Shown here one piece after another: positions 28,052-37,049 of a DNA stretch of 64,000 nucleotides. The notes beneath the pieces are model-generated. The model worked only from the letters and a program-made list of their open reading frames with translations. It did not search any database and was not told where the DNA came from. Position 1 is the stretch's first letter. Each line of letters begins with the position of its first letter. Both the position numbers and the translations under genes were made by a program. The stretch comes from an uncultured Dehalococcoidia bacterium (GTDB taxonomy: Bacteria; Chloroflexota; Dehalococcoidia; Lucifugimonadales; JAAXIE01). The stretch covers positions 1,550,001 through 1,614,000 of the forward strand of contig OX638353.1 in NCBI GenBank assembly GCA_951813255.1, given 5' to 3'.

Positions 28052-31000
28052 TCAGCTCGCCTTGGTTCCGGCTCTGCCAGCTACGGCGGCCCCTCCTGCG
28101 TAAGTGGCGGCAAAGACCATCTCGGAGAGCCAGCGGTGGAAGGAATCGTTGTCGCTGAACTGCCTGAACAGTTCTGTGTGGTCTGAGAGTAGCTCAGTCA
28201 TTGCGCGTTCCAACGCTTTGTCGTGCTCGATCCGAGCGTTTTGCCGATCGGAGTTGGCCATGGCGTTCTGATAGGCCCTGTCCCCGGAAACCTTTGCTGG
28301 CAACTCCTCGGCTATCACCTTCTCGATTTTGTCCTGGTCCTTCCACTCAATGTTGCCGAACCGGTCATTGAACTCTTTGATGATGTTGGAGAGGCGATCC
28401 ATCTCCGGCTCCGGCTTCTGACCTCCGCCCTCGGTCGGAACTGGCTCGATCTCTGCATCCTCGTCCGGAAGTTGGATGTCCTTCACCGCCTGCTTCTCCA
28501 CCCGGTAGCTGTCCATGTCGATGGCTTCGAGAATGCCCTTGGAGAGGTCGTCCTCGACGGGCGCCGGCAGCTTTGGGACTAGGAAGGTCAGGAAGATTGA
28601 AAGCTTTTCCCACTCGGCGTTGGTGTAGGGCAAAATGGTAGCCAGGAACCCGTAGGCCCGGAGAAACGCCTTTGCCTTGCCCTTGAAGTCAACCTGGCCG
28701 TCTTCGTCCAACTGTTCCCGGTAGACGGCGACACAGGCGTCTAGGATGGGGTCGAGCCGATCGCGGTCAGCGCCAGACAGGTAACGCTCCACCAGATCGT
28801 TGATCTGGGCCGGGCCGTAGACCTGATAGCCGTCAAGTGCTGCCTTGAGGTCGTGCAGCCTGTTGGGGTCGGTCTCCTCCGCCAGAATCGTGGTCCGGTA
28901 GTAGTCGGCGAAACCGGCTTGGATTGTGTCGGCGTCGTTGGCGAAATCCAAGACGCAGGTGTCGTGCTTTTTCGGATGAGCCCGGTTGAGGCGCGATAGG
29001 GTCTGCACCGCCTTGATGCCGGACAACATCTTGTCAACGTACATCGTGTGCAGGAGCGGTTCGTCGTAGCCCGTCTGGAACTTGTCGGCGCAGACTAGGA
29101 ACCGGTACGGCTCGTCCTGAATCCTGTCAGCAATCAGGTTCGACGAGAAGCCGTTCAGGGATGCCTCGGTGACCTTCGCGCCGTTGTACTCAGGCTCGCC
29201 GGAGAAGGCGACAATGGCCCGGTAGGGGCTCTTGCGTTCCGCCAAGTAGTCCCGGATGGCATAGAAGTAGCTGATGGCCCGCTGAACGCTGCTTGCGACG
29301 ACCATGGCACGCGCCTGCCCGCCGATCCTCCGAGGCTCGATCACATTCTCGTGGAAGTGGTCCACCATGATTTCGGCCTTGAGCTGGATGGCGTGGTCAT
29401 TGTCCTCCACGTAACGGCGCAGCTTCTTACCGGCCCGCTTGGTATCGAACTCCGGATCACCCTCCACCGTCTTCACCAGCCGGTAGTAGCTATTCACCGG
29501 CGTGTAGTGCGCCAGCACGTCGATGATGAAGCCTTCCTGGATCGCCTGCTTCATCGTGTAGACATGGAATGGGAGGTGCCTGGTGTTCCCGCCCTCTGGC
29601 GACGGGTCGCCGAAGATCTCCAGGGTCTTGTTCTTGGGTGTGGCGGTGAAGGCGAAGTAGCTGGCGTTGGGCAGCAGCTTCCTCGACTCCATCAGCCGGT
29701 TGATCTTGTCCTCGGTGGTCTCATCTTCTTCCTCGGCGCCAGCTTCTCCCAACGCCATGGACACCGACGCCGACGTCCGCCCACCCTGGCCCGAATGCGC
29801 CTCGTCGATGATGATGGCGAACTTGCGGCCGCGATGCTCGTTGCCCATGGCGTCCAGGATGAAGGGGAACTTCTGGACGGTAGTGATGACGATGCACTTG
29901 CCTTCTTGCAGCAGCCGCCGGAGATGGCCGGAGTCCTCGGCATGGCCAACGACAGAGCCGACCTGGGCGAATTGTTTGATGGTATCCCTTATCTGCTTGT
30001 CCAGTATTCTGCGGTCCGTGACGATGATGGCCGAATCGAAGATCGTTCCACCGTCCCACTCCAGCCCAATTAGCTGATGGGCCAGCCACGCGATGGAGTT
30101 GGACTTGCCGCTGCCCGCCGAGTGCTGAATCAGATACTTGGGGCCGACTCCCCTGATGGATGCGTCAGCCAAGAGTCTGCGCACCACGTCCAGTTGGTGG
30201 TAGCGGGGCCATATCTGCTCTTGCCTCTTGCGCCCCGTCTTCTCGTCCCTCGTCTCCACCATCTGTGCGTAGTTCTCAATGATGTCGGTGAGCCCGTCGC
30301 GGGTGAGAACCTGCTTCCACAGATAGTCGGTCTTGAGGCCGTTGGGGTTCGGCGGATTGCCCTTGCCGTCATCCCACCCCTTGTTGAAAGGCAGGAACCA
30401 CGACGCCTTGCCCTTGAGATGAGTACAGAACTGCACCTCGTGGTCGTCCACGGCGAAGTGGGCCAGGCAGCGGCCAAGTTCGAACAGCTTCTCACTAGGG
30501 TGACGGTCGCGCTTGTACTGCTCGACGGCATCGTCCACTGTCTGCTTAGTTAGGCTGTTCTTCAGCTCGAAGGTGGCGACGGGCAGGCCATTGATGAACA
30601 GGCACAGATCCAGGGCCAGTTGGGTCTGATCCCGGCTGTAGTGGAGCTGCCTCGTCACACTGAAGCGGTTCTGCCCGTACAAGCCCGCTGCCTTCTCGTT
30701 CCCCGGCGACGGCGTGCCGTACATCAGGTCGAATTGGTGCGGCCCGTGCTTGACGCCCTTGTGCAGCACCTCTATGGTCCCACGCTTGGCAATCTCTCCT
30801 TGCAGCCGGGCCAAGAACTTGCGCCGCGTCGGACTGTCCTGGCTGAGGTCCAGAGATTCTGCGGCCATGGGCTGGGTGGCGTGAAGGAAGGCGGCCAGCT
30901 TGGCCAAGTCCACGCAGTGCTCACGGTCGTAGTCACGGGAGTCCCCGGCTGTCCAGCCACCCCCGTACGCCCCCGGTCTCTCCCCAACAGCGCGTCCAGC

Positions 31001-31078
31001 CATCGGAGCGGCGGGCACTCCCGTCAGCGACGCAAGGATGAGGTCTTCCAGTCCCTTCTCGCTGGTGTCCGTGGTCAC
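28052..31078 (-). CDS. hsdR: Type I restriction endonuclease subunit R
   Basis: 1008 aa, the translocating nuclease of a type I restriction-modification complex. The PD-(D/E)xK nuclease site is visible as Asp157 and Glu171-x-Lys173 (VATFELKNS). Helicase motifs follow: Walker A HSAGSGKSNS (about 319-328), DEAH in IIIDEAHSGQGG, FAFTATP, and motif VI TLSRLNRAHP. A C-terminal HsdM/S-binding region completes it. The start is GTG at 31078 with GAGG six bases upstream, one base after the stop of the preceding gene. Intact and of normal length. Confidence 0.95.
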   Translation of the reverse strand: MTTDTSEKGLEDLILASLTGVPAAPMAGRAVGERPGAYGGGWTAGDSRDYDREHCVDLAKLAAFLHATQPMAAESLDLSQDSPTRRKFLARLQGEIAKRGTIEVLHKGVKHGPHQFDLMYGTPSPGNEKAAGLYGQNRFSVTRQLHYSRDQTQLALDLCLFINGLPVATFELKNSLTKQTVDDAVEQYKRDRHPSEKLFELGRCLAHFAVDDHEVQFCTHLKGKASWFLPFNKGWDDGKGNPPNPNGLKTDYLWKQVLTRDGLTDIIENYAQMVETRDEKTGRKRQEQIWPRYHQLDVVRRLLADASIRGVGPKYLIQHSAGSGKSNSIAWLAHQLIGLEWDGGTIFDSAIIVTDRRILDKQIRDTIKQFAQVGSVVGHAEDSGHLRRLLQEGKCIVITTVQKFPFILDAMGNEHRGRKFAIIIDEAHSGQGGRTSASVSMALGEAGAEEEDETTEDKINRLMESRKLLPNASYFAFTATPKNKTLEIFGDPSPEGGNTRHLPFHVYTMKQAIQEGFIIDVLAHYTPVNSYYRLVKTVEGDPEFDTKRAGKKLRRYVEDNDHAIQLKAEIMVDHFHENVIEPRRIGGQARAMVVASSVQRAISYFYAIRDYLAERKSPYRAIVAFSGEPEYNGAKVTEASLNGFSSNLIADRIQDEPYRFLVCADKFQTGYDEPLLHTMYVDKMLSGIKAVQTLSRLNRAHPKKHDTCVLDFANDADTIQAGFADYYRTTILAEETDPNRLHDLKAALDGYQVYGPAQINDLVERYLSGADRDRLDPILDACVAVYREQLDEDGQVDFKGKAKAFLRAYGFLATILPYTNAEWEKLSIFLTFLVPKLPAPVEDDLSKGILEAIDMDSYRVEKQAVKDIQLPDEDAEIEPVPTEGGGQKPEPEMDRLSNIIKEFNDRFGNIEWKDQDKIEKVIAEELPAKVSGDRAYQNAMANSDRQNARIEHDKALERAMTELLSDHTELFRQFSDNDSFHRWLSEMVFAATYAGGAAVAGRAGTKAS

Positions 31079-31079
31079 G

Positions 31080-31415
31080 CTACGCCTCGTCTCTCGCCGG
31101 GATGTGGACCTCCCGCACCTCTCCTGGCCCTATTCCTATCAACGCCTCGCGGACAGCCTCGGTCCGCCGCGCGATACGCGGCCATCCGGTATCCATCAGT
31201 ACGACAATGGACACGCGCCTGTTCGCCATGTTTTGCTGGCGCCGCATGTTCTGATCGGTAGTTATCAGGACGTCGTACTCAGCTTCTTCAGCCATGACCA
31301 GCAAGTCCCCGTTGGACAACCTGTCCCAGCCGTGTTGCCGGGCCTCGTCGACCTCATGCCCAAAGAGCCGGCGGCGCAACTGGCGGGGTGTTCCGTTATC
31401 GAACAGGATCCGCAT
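31080..31415 (-). CDS. DUF5615 PIN-like protein (putative toxin)
   Basis: 111 aa from the ATG at 31415 (AAGG six bases upstream; a TTG six bases earlier is less likely). The pattern MRILFDNGTPRQL, then LVMAEEAEYDVLITTDQNMR and VSIVVLMDTGW is that of DUF5615 (Mut7-C/PIN-like) proteins, with conserved acidic residues Asp8 and Asp-Gln-Asn expected to bind metal. Family members are usually paired with DUF433 and treated as VapC-like toxin-antitoxin modules. It overlaps the DUF433 gene by 20 bases and ends one base before hsdR. Confidence 0.8.
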   Translation of the reverse strand: MRILFDNGTPRQLRRRLFGHEVDEARQHGWDRLSNGDLLVMAEEAEYDVLITTDQNMRRQQNMANRRVSIVVLMDTGWPRIARRTEAVREALIGIGPGEVREVHIPARDEA

Positions 31416-31638
31416 ACGCAACCTTGCTTCGGAGGTCTTTCGCCACGTGCTCCAGAACCGCCCTCACCTCTGACTCCTCCACCCCGCCGAACCAGTCGAT
31501 GAAGTCGTACACCGTCGCGCCCTCCGCAAGGTTCTCAAAGAGAACGTACAACGGCAGCCGCGTGTCCTTGAACACCCAAGCTCCGCTCACCTTGCCGGGT
31601 ACGCTCTCGACCACTGGGCACTTGCTCCAGTCCGTCAT
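31396..31638 (-). CDS. DUF433 protein (putative antitoxin)
   Basis: 80 aa, matching the DUF433 winged-helix-like antitoxin pattern: PGKVSGAWVFKDTRLPLYVL, then GATVYDFIDWFGGVEESEV and VLEHVAKDL. It begins in a 4-base ATGA overlap with the hsdS stop and overlaps the DUF5615 gene at its end, so translation is coupled through hsdS, this pair and hsdR. Likely neutralises or regulates the downstream PIN-like protein. Confidence 0.82.
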   Translation of the reverse strand: MTDWSKCPVVESVPGKVSGAWVFKDTRLPLYVLFENLAEGATVYDFIDWFGGVEESEVRAVLEHVAKDLRSKVAYADPVR

Positions 31639-33089
31639 GCGGTCACCTCCTGTCCCACTACCGAATCTTCCACTGCCTCGTCGATGTCGTAAAGGTCTCC
31701 GGACAGGCCATCTGGCAGCGGATCGCTCTCCTCTATTGGGTTCTGGTCGCCGTCCTCATCGGGAAGCTGTGCCGCCGCCTCGCGCACGTCCAGCTTGCCC
31801 GTCACCACGTCGGCGATGAGCCGGGTGCGGTATTCCTGCACCAGCTCGATCTGGCGGCGGGCTCGGGCGATGGCGGCATTGATGCCGGCGGTGGCCTTGT
31901 CCAGGTATTCGACGATGGCGCGCTGTTCGATGCTCGGTGGACATAGCAAGGGAATGTCCAGGAAGGACTCCGGATACAACCGAAGCCGTGAACTAGTGAT
32001 GCCAGTTGATCGAATAAGGTAATTCGTCCTATATGCCTCTATTCTGAGCAATGAGTCGATGTAGTCATGGCTCAGGCTTTCGGCGTTGAGCGGGCGGTAG
32101 ACACCGTAGGATGGACTGACAAGGCCAGTCTGTCGAGCAACACCAAGGGCCGCCATGAATGCCCACATGGTGTTTATCACGATGTCACCAAGCCTACACA
32201 ACTTGTAGCCTATATTGGACTCCGCCTTAAACATGGTCACGGACTTCTTTCGTGGAGTTACGCCGGTGATGTGGGACACCGACATTAACTCCTCTGTGCC
32301 AGTCTTTGAGCGTTCGTCTACTTCACGGTAGAGGAACTTGGCCCGCCGGACATCCCAGTGTTCTGGCACGTCTCCCAACCAATCGACACCAGAGGGCTTG
32401 AGGCGGACGTTGGGGTCAAGGCCGCGGGTGACGGCCCGGTTGACGATGGCCTGCTTCTCCTCCTCCAGCAGCGCGATGAGCTTGCGCTTGGCGCTGACGT
32501 ACCGCCGGATGCGCCGGTCCACGTAGTCCAGGTACCGCACGATGGCGCGTTGCTCCGGGAGGGGTGGGAGGGGCAGCCACAGATTCTTGAGTTGGCCAGT
32601 GTAGATGTGCATGATGGTGATGCCCCGCCCCATCAAGGATTTCTGAGTTTGGGCGGCAGGGCAGTCCAGCACGTAGCCTGCAAACTTGGGTTCTATCGGA
32701 ATCGTCGGACGGAATACGATCAAGTCTCCACCACAGAGGACCTTAGTGTGCATCAAGTTCACTGCGGACTTGCCAATCTCCTCTATTGTCTCTCCTGACG
32801 TAGGGAAGAGAACGTCGCCCCTATTGATTGGCGTATAAGCACTGGCCTTGGTTGGTGAAACGAAACTTCGTGTCTGACTTATGAATGACTTGTGGGTCGT
32901 GTAGAGGTCTCCATACCTGACACAAGGTATTCCCTCGTGGACCTCGTCATCTTTGGTTCCGCCTGAGCCTTTGAAGAAGACGCCAATCCGCCCAAGCTGC
33001 GCCACCTCCCAATGCTCCGGCACACCCTCGATCCAGGAGACGCCAGAGGGCTTGTAGGCGGGGTAAGGGTGTGGAGTCATGAGAGTCAT
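31635..33089 (-). CDS. hsdS: Type I restriction specificity subunit S
   Basis: About 484 aa with two target-recognition domains, each introduced by the same pattern (KPSGVSWIEGVPEHWEV and KPSGVDWLGDVPEHWDV) and each closed by a conserved helix beginning LPEQRAIVRYLD / SIEQRAIVEYLD. This is the classic duplicated HsdS layout recognising a bipartite DNA site. The start at 33089 is chosen: its ATG overlaps the stop of the TIR gene (ATGA) with AAGGG upstream; an upstream in-frame TTG is less likely. The C-terminal tail after LDVREAAAQL is acidic. Confidence 0.93.
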   Translation of the reverse strand: MTLMTPHPYPAYKPSGVSWIEGVPEHWEVAQLGRIGVFFKGSGGTKDDEVHEGIPCVRYGDLYTTHKSFISQTRSFVSPTKASAYTPINRGDVLFPTSGETIEEIGKSAVNLMHTKVLCGGDLIVFRPTIPIEPKFAGYVLDCPAAQTQKSLMGRGITIMHIYTGQLKNLWLPLPPLPEQRAIVRYLDYVDRRIRRYVSAKRKLIALLEEEKQAIVNRAVTRGLDPNVRLKPSGVDWLGDVPEHWDVRRAKFLYREVDERSKTGTEELMSVSHITGVTPRKKSVTMFKAESNIGYKLCRLGDIVINTMWAFMAALGVARQTGLVSPSYGVYRPLNAESLSHDYIDSLLRIEAYRTNYLIRSTGITSSRLRLYPESFLDIPLLCPPSIEQRAIVEYLDKATAGINAAIARARRQIELVQEYRTRLIADVVTGKLDVREAAAQLPDEDGDQNPIEESDPLPDGLSGDLYDIDEAVEDSVVGQEVTA

Positions 33090-33637
33090 TGCCAACCCTT
33101 CCGGTAGTCCCTTGTACGGTTACGCCCGAACGGCCTTCGAGAGTTGTTGGGCGGCGTGCCATCCCTCCGCACATACGCGTTGTGAATCCATTCGGCTACC
33201 TGTGCAGGTGCCCAAGGATTCGGCCAATCGTATATGACCGAATATGAATCACCCTCCGTGCAGTTGTCCGCCAAGCGCGGAGGAATCAGGTGAGGGTCAA
33301 AGTCATCTTTGCCATAACTGGAATGATTCGGAAGCACGATGCCCAGCAGTCCGCATCTGGGGTTCCTCTTGGTCTTGCGAATGCTGGAGCCAATCTCCCA
33401 GTCCACATGTTTCCGTTGCCAAGTGCGCGGGCCTATGAGCACGATGGTAACGGTGGCGTCCCTGATGTACTCGTCGCGAATCTTCTGGCGCACCGTTGCC
33501 GTTTTCAGGCCAGTGTCGTCGATATTGCCCGTATCCACAGACCTATCCACGATGCGCTTTCCCATCATGCGCACGAAATCTTCCTTTTGCTTGATGTCAT
33601 GCTCGTGAAAGCTTATGAATACCTTGTGCCTAGGCAC
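33086..33637 (-). CDS. TIR-like (DUF1863/ThsB-type) protein 2
   Basis: 183 aa from a GTG at 33637 (CCCAGGAG just upstream). The frame is open further up but overlaps the membrane-protein gene and lacks domain signal there. The TIR-like fold is clear: first strand HKVFISFHEHD, variable loop with TATVRQKIRDEYIRDA, strand VTIVLIGPRTWQRKHVDWEI with a candidate catalytic Glu in DWEIGSS, then GLLGIVLP. This matches the MTH538/DUF1863 group that includes Thoeris ThsB, whose members make NAD-derived signals. It ends in a 4-base overlap with hsdS. NADase activity is inferred. Confidence 0.82.
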   Translation of the reverse strand: MPRHKVFISFHEHDIKQKEDFVRMMGKRIVDRSVDTGNIDDTGLKTATVRQKIRDEYIRDATVTIVLIGPRTWQRKHVDWEIGSSIRKTKRNPRCGLLGIVLPNHSSYGKDDFDPHLIPPRLADNCTEGDSYSVIYDWPNPWAPAQVAEWIHNAYVRRDGTPPNNSRRPFGRNRTRDYRKGWQ

Positions 33638-33654
33638 ACGACTCCTGGGCAAGT

Positions 33655-34122
33655 TCAGCCTCCGGGAGGTGGTGTATCCGGCGGGATTATCAGCAACCAG
33701 GTAAGAAATATCGTTACGGCAACCAGTAGGTAGAAGGGCCAAATCGATATCGAACCCGCCATACATCGCCCGACCAAGCACCACCCCATGCCCGTGGGAA
33801 TTACCCGGTACAGGTCGGCAGACTTCAGTTCGCCGCCATGCAACTTGGTTGTGAATGTGTTTTGGGATTTGATAAACGCCCGCTCCAACGCCAGATAGTA
33901 GGAGTCCAAGACCATGAACAACAGGGTTGGTGCCAAGGCAATCAACGAGTGCTGTGGCTCTTCCGTCCTTGCCACCAATACCAGCGTCGCGGCAACCAGC
34001 GTGACGCACCATAACTTGCAGGACCGGCTGTTCTCTGCCATGCGCGTAATCACGCCTTGCATGATGTCAAGGTGCTTCTGAACGGCGGAGGATTCGTGGT
34101 CTAGGTACGACTGCTCAATCAT
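33655..34122 (-). CDS. Small membrane protein between two TIR genes
   Basis: 155 aa. About 33 polar N-terminal residues (MIEQSYLDHESSAVQKHLD) precede two adjacent membrane segments (around LWCVTLVAATLVLVA and LIALAPTLLFMVLDSYYLAL). A loop of about 45 residues follows, then a third segment (PFYLLVAVTIFLTWLLII). I do not recognise a named family; the layout resembles small membrane effectors or sensors in defence loci. The start overlaps the upstream TIR gene by eight bases and the stop lies 17 bases before the next TIR gene, so the three are one coupled unit. A pore-forming effector or TIR-signal receptor is a hypothesis only. Confidence 0.72.
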   Translation of the reverse strand: MIEQSYLDHESSAVQKHLDIMQGVITRMAENSRSCKLWCVTLVAATLVLVARTEEPQHSLIALAPTLLFMVLDSYYLALERAFIKSQNTFTTKLHGGELKSADLYRVIPTGMGWCLVGRCMAGSISIWPFYLLVAVTIFLTWLLIIPPDTPPPGG

Positions 34123-34543
34123 CTGGCTTCCTCATGGAGTTCGCCCAAAATGTTCCGCCCTTCTCACTAGATATTCGGTCCAACTCGGTATTGATGCGTT
34201 TCCACCGCCATGGAACCGGCTCACCAAGGTGGGTTAGGCCGTTGTACGGCCTGCCCTTTGGCCTGACTTGGACAATAGGCTTCCCAAAGCTCCTAGCCAT
34301 GTCCGTTTCCACTTTGACGCCCTGGGCGTTGTGGGTGTCCTGTCCAATTAAGACGACCACGACGTCACACCGGCCTATGGCGTTCCTTGCTTGGTTCTTC
34401 CAAGCCTCATCCTGATAGGATTCATGGAGTGAACGGTCCCGAATCCGATGACTGGTTTCTTCTTTGGCCTGTTGATAGAAGCTGTTCTGGAGATCGTGGT
34501 CTTTGCCGAACTCGAAACTGACGAATATCTTGAGAGTAGCCAT
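34115..34543 (-). CDS. TIR-like (DUF1863/ThsB-type) protein 1
   Basis: 142 aa. TIR-like pattern: first strand LKIFVSFEFGKD, helix with DEAWKNQARNAIGRCD, strand VVVVLIGQDTHNAQGV, then KVETDMARSFGKPIVQVRPKG, where the Glu of VETDMA is the candidate catalytic residue. It is shorter than and diverged from the second TIR protein of this operon, so the two probably have different jobs. GAGGA lies six bases before the ATG, nine bases after the hsdM stop. Predicted cytoplasmic NAD-processing enzyme or signal sensor. Confidence 0.8.
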   Translation of the reverse strand: MATLKIFVSFEFGKDHDLQNSFYQQAKEETSHRIRDRSLHESYQDEAWKNQARNAIGRCDVVVVLIGQDTHNAQGVKVETDMARSFGKPIVQVRPKGRPYNGLTHLGEPVPWRWKRINTELDRISSEKGGTFWANSMRKPDD

Positions 34544-34552
34544 ACTTCATCC

Positions 34553-36505
34553 TCATGCCACAATCTCCGCCAACAGACCCTCCGTCTCCCGCTCCAGGGC
34601 TAGGATGTCAGCCCGTATCTCCTCCAGCGGGCGCAGTGGCTGCGGCTTGTAGAAGTGGCGGGTGAAGCTGATTTCGTACCCCACCTTCACGCTGTCCACC
34701 GGGTACCAAGCGTCAGGAGCATACGGCAGCACCTCGCGGCGCAGGAACTCTTCGATTCCGCCATCGTGAAGCAAGGACACCTGCTCAGTGTCCCGCAGGT
34801 CGGTGTCCGGCTCGTGCTCCACGACGCCCGGCTTGTCCTTGACGGTGGCTGGAAATAGGCCATGTATCGCGTCCGGCTCTGTGCCTCGCGTGTGAATCTT
34901 CCGAATGACCGGTTGTGCAGTCTCCGAACGCTCGCTGGTCTCTTTGAGCGCTTTGATTTCCTTGGCGGTGTAGACCCGTTCCGGATCTATGCCCTCAATG
35001 CGCAGGGGCCGTTCGACGGTCACCTTCCAGTAGCCGAAGGCCTCGTTGGGGAATATCTTCGACTGCTCGGTCTCCTCGAAGGCGAGGAAGGCGTCGCAGA
35101 TGCGCTTGATGTCCTCGTCGGCCAACCCGCAGTTCTTGTTGCCAAGGTTCTTGCGCAGCGGTCTGAACCACTGCGTGGCGTCGATGAGCTGCACCCTGCC
35201 TTGGCGGTGCGCCGACTTGCGGTTGCTGAGCACCCAGATGTAGGTGGCGATGCCGGTGTTGTAGAACATGTTGAGGGGCAGGGCGACTATGGCCTCCAGC
35301 CAGTCGTTCTCGATGATCCAGCGCCGTATGTTGCTCTCGCCCTGCCCGGCGTCGCCGGTGAACAGGGAGCTGCCGTTGTGGACCTCGGCGATGCGGCTGC
35401 CCATCGGCGTGTCCTGCTTCACCTTGCTCAGCATGTTGGCTAGGAACACCATCTGGCCGTCGCTGGAGCGTGTGATGAGGGAGTAGTTGGGATCACCGCT
35501 GTGTTCCACGATGAATCGCGGGTCCTTGATGCCAGACTTGCCGCCCATGCGCTCCAGGTCGGTCTTCCAGCTCTTGCCGTAGGGTGGATTGGAGAGCATG
35601 AAGTCGAACTCGCGGGCGGGGAAGGCGTCGGCGGAGAGGGTAGAGCCGAACTGCATGTTGTCGGCCTCTACGCCCTCTCCCTTCAGGATGAGGTCTGCCT
35701 TGCTGATGGCGTAGGTCTCGGGGTTGACTTCCTGGCCGTACAGGTGGACTGACACCTCCTTGTCCTGCTCGGCAGCCAACTGCGTTAGTGTCTCCTCGGC
35801 GACCGTCAGCATCCCGCCGGTGCCGCAGGCGCCGTCATAGACCAGGTAGGTGCCGGACCTAATCTCACCGGAAACGGGCAGGAAGATGAGGCGCGCCATG
35901 AGCTGCACCACGTCCCGAGGCGTGAAGTGTTCCCCGGCTTCCTCGTTGTTCTCTTCGTTGAAGCGCCGGATCAGTTCCTCGAAGACCGTACCCATGCCGT
36001 GATTGTCCAAGCCCTCTAAACGTACAGAGTCGTCGCCGTTCAAGATTGGCCGGGGACTGAGATTTATGGAGCTATCGAGAAACTTCTCCAACAAGAACCC
36101 CAGCGCGTCCGCGTCCATTAGCGTGGGTATCTGGCTACGGAACTTGAACTTCTCCAGCACCTCCTGAACGTTGGGCGAAAAGCCGTCTAAGTACGCCTCG
36201 AAGTCGCCCTTCAATTGCTGTTGTCTCCCGCGAGATGCAAGGTCCCGGAGCCGGAAGGGCGACGTATTGTAGAAGGCCTCTCCCGAAGCCTGACGTAAGG
36301 CTTGGTCCTGGTTGGTGATGCCGGCGGCGTCCAATTGCTCCTTCATGCGGAGCACAGCATCCTTGGTCGATTCAAGAACCGCGTCAAGGCGGCGAATGAC
36401 CGTCATGGGCAGGATTACGTCACGGTACTTGCCCCGGACGTACACGTCCCGAAGTACGTCGTCCGCGATTCCCCATATGAAGCTGCTGATGTTGAGGGTA
36501 GTCAT
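34553..36505 (-). CDS. hsdM: Type I restriction-modification methyltransferase subunit M
   Basis: 650 aa N6-adenine methyltransferase subunit. An N-terminal HsdM helical domain is followed by the SAM motif DGACGTGG (about 224-231) and the catalytic NPPY (about 306-309). A C-terminal extension (about 500-650) is typical of the long HsdM group. It is the first gene of the operon; GAGAGGAG lies about a dozen bases upstream of the ATG. It would modify host DNA with HsdS and protect it from HsdR. Confidence 0.95.
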   Translation of the reverse strand: MTTLNISSFIWGIADDVLRDVYVRGKYRDVILPMTVIRRLDAVLESTKDAVLRMKEQLDAAGITNQDQALRQASGEAFYNTSPFRLRDLASRGRQQQLKGDFEAYLDGFSPNVQEVLEKFKFRSQIPTLMDADALGFLLEKFLDSSINLSPRPILNGDDSVRLEGLDNHGMGTVFEELIRRFNEENNEEAGEHFTPRDVVQLMARLIFLPVSGEIRSGTYLVYDGACGTGGMLTVAEETLTQLAAEQDKEVSVHLYGQEVNPETYAISKADLILKGEGVEADNMQFGSTLSADAFPAREFDFMLSNPPYGKSWKTDLERMGGKSGIKDPRFIVEHSGDPNYSLITRSSDGQMVFLANMLSKVKQDTPMGSRIAEVHNGSSLFTGDAGQGESNIRRWIIENDWLEAIVALPLNMFYNTGIATYIWVLSNRKSAHRQGRVQLIDATQWFRPLRKNLGNKNCGLADEDIKRICDAFLAFEETEQSKIFPNEAFGYWKVTVERPLRIEGIDPERVYTAKEIKALKETSERSETAQPVIRKIHTRGTEPDAIHGLFPATVKDKPGVVEHEPDTDLRDTEQVSLLHDGGIEEFLRREVLPYAPDAWYPVDSVKVGYEISFTRHFYKPQPLRPLEEIRADILALERETEGLLAEIVA

Positions 36506-37049
36506 TAGCTCGTCATGCTCCTCTCGGGCTGCCTCTGACCTACCAGAGCTAGCTTTCAGGTCCAGGCTGGCTTCTGGACGTTCTCACGGAGCGCCCCTTT
36601 GATGTCCGTCTGGTATCCGCGGCCGCCACAAGCATGGGCCAGTCCAGAAGCCATCCTCATGGACTACCATCACCACCGAGTGCCCACACCGCGCAATTTT
36701 AGTTACCGCATCACTCTAACATCAATAATGACTTGAGTCGTCCGCAGCTGGTCATTGCCCGGTGACATGGGGACTGACAACTAGGGGCGCACAATAGATC
36801 TTATGCCAACCGAGTACGTAGCTGGCGCGTCCCAGACCTCATGGACTACTGGTGCAGGCTACTTTTAGACCGGGCCGATCACACCGTTTGAAGCGGACAC
36901 AAGGTGATGGGGTGCAAGGTGCAGGTGTAGAGCGGCTAGTTCAATGCCTAGCTGACTCTCCGTCTTCCAAGCCTTCCGACCCACCGGCAAACAGCAGCAA
37001 CGACAAAGCCATTGATGACAGCCCTAGCTGCACGCCCCTACGAATGATT
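36506..37049. other. Intergenic upstream of hsdM
   Basis: About 540 bp containing the presumed promoter of the hsd operon on the minus strand. No convincing promoter boxes, RNA gene or protein gene was recognised. Confidence 0.4.

Noticed and set aside
28223..31261. Plus-strand open frames overlapping hsdR
   Set aside because: Shadows of a clearly real gene on the minus strand with full helicase and nuclease motifs.
33638..34012. N-terminal extension of the second TIR gene
   Set aside because: The extra frame lies entirely over the membrane-protein gene, has no domain signal, and the GTG at 33637 has its own ribosome site and starts exactly at the first TIR strand.
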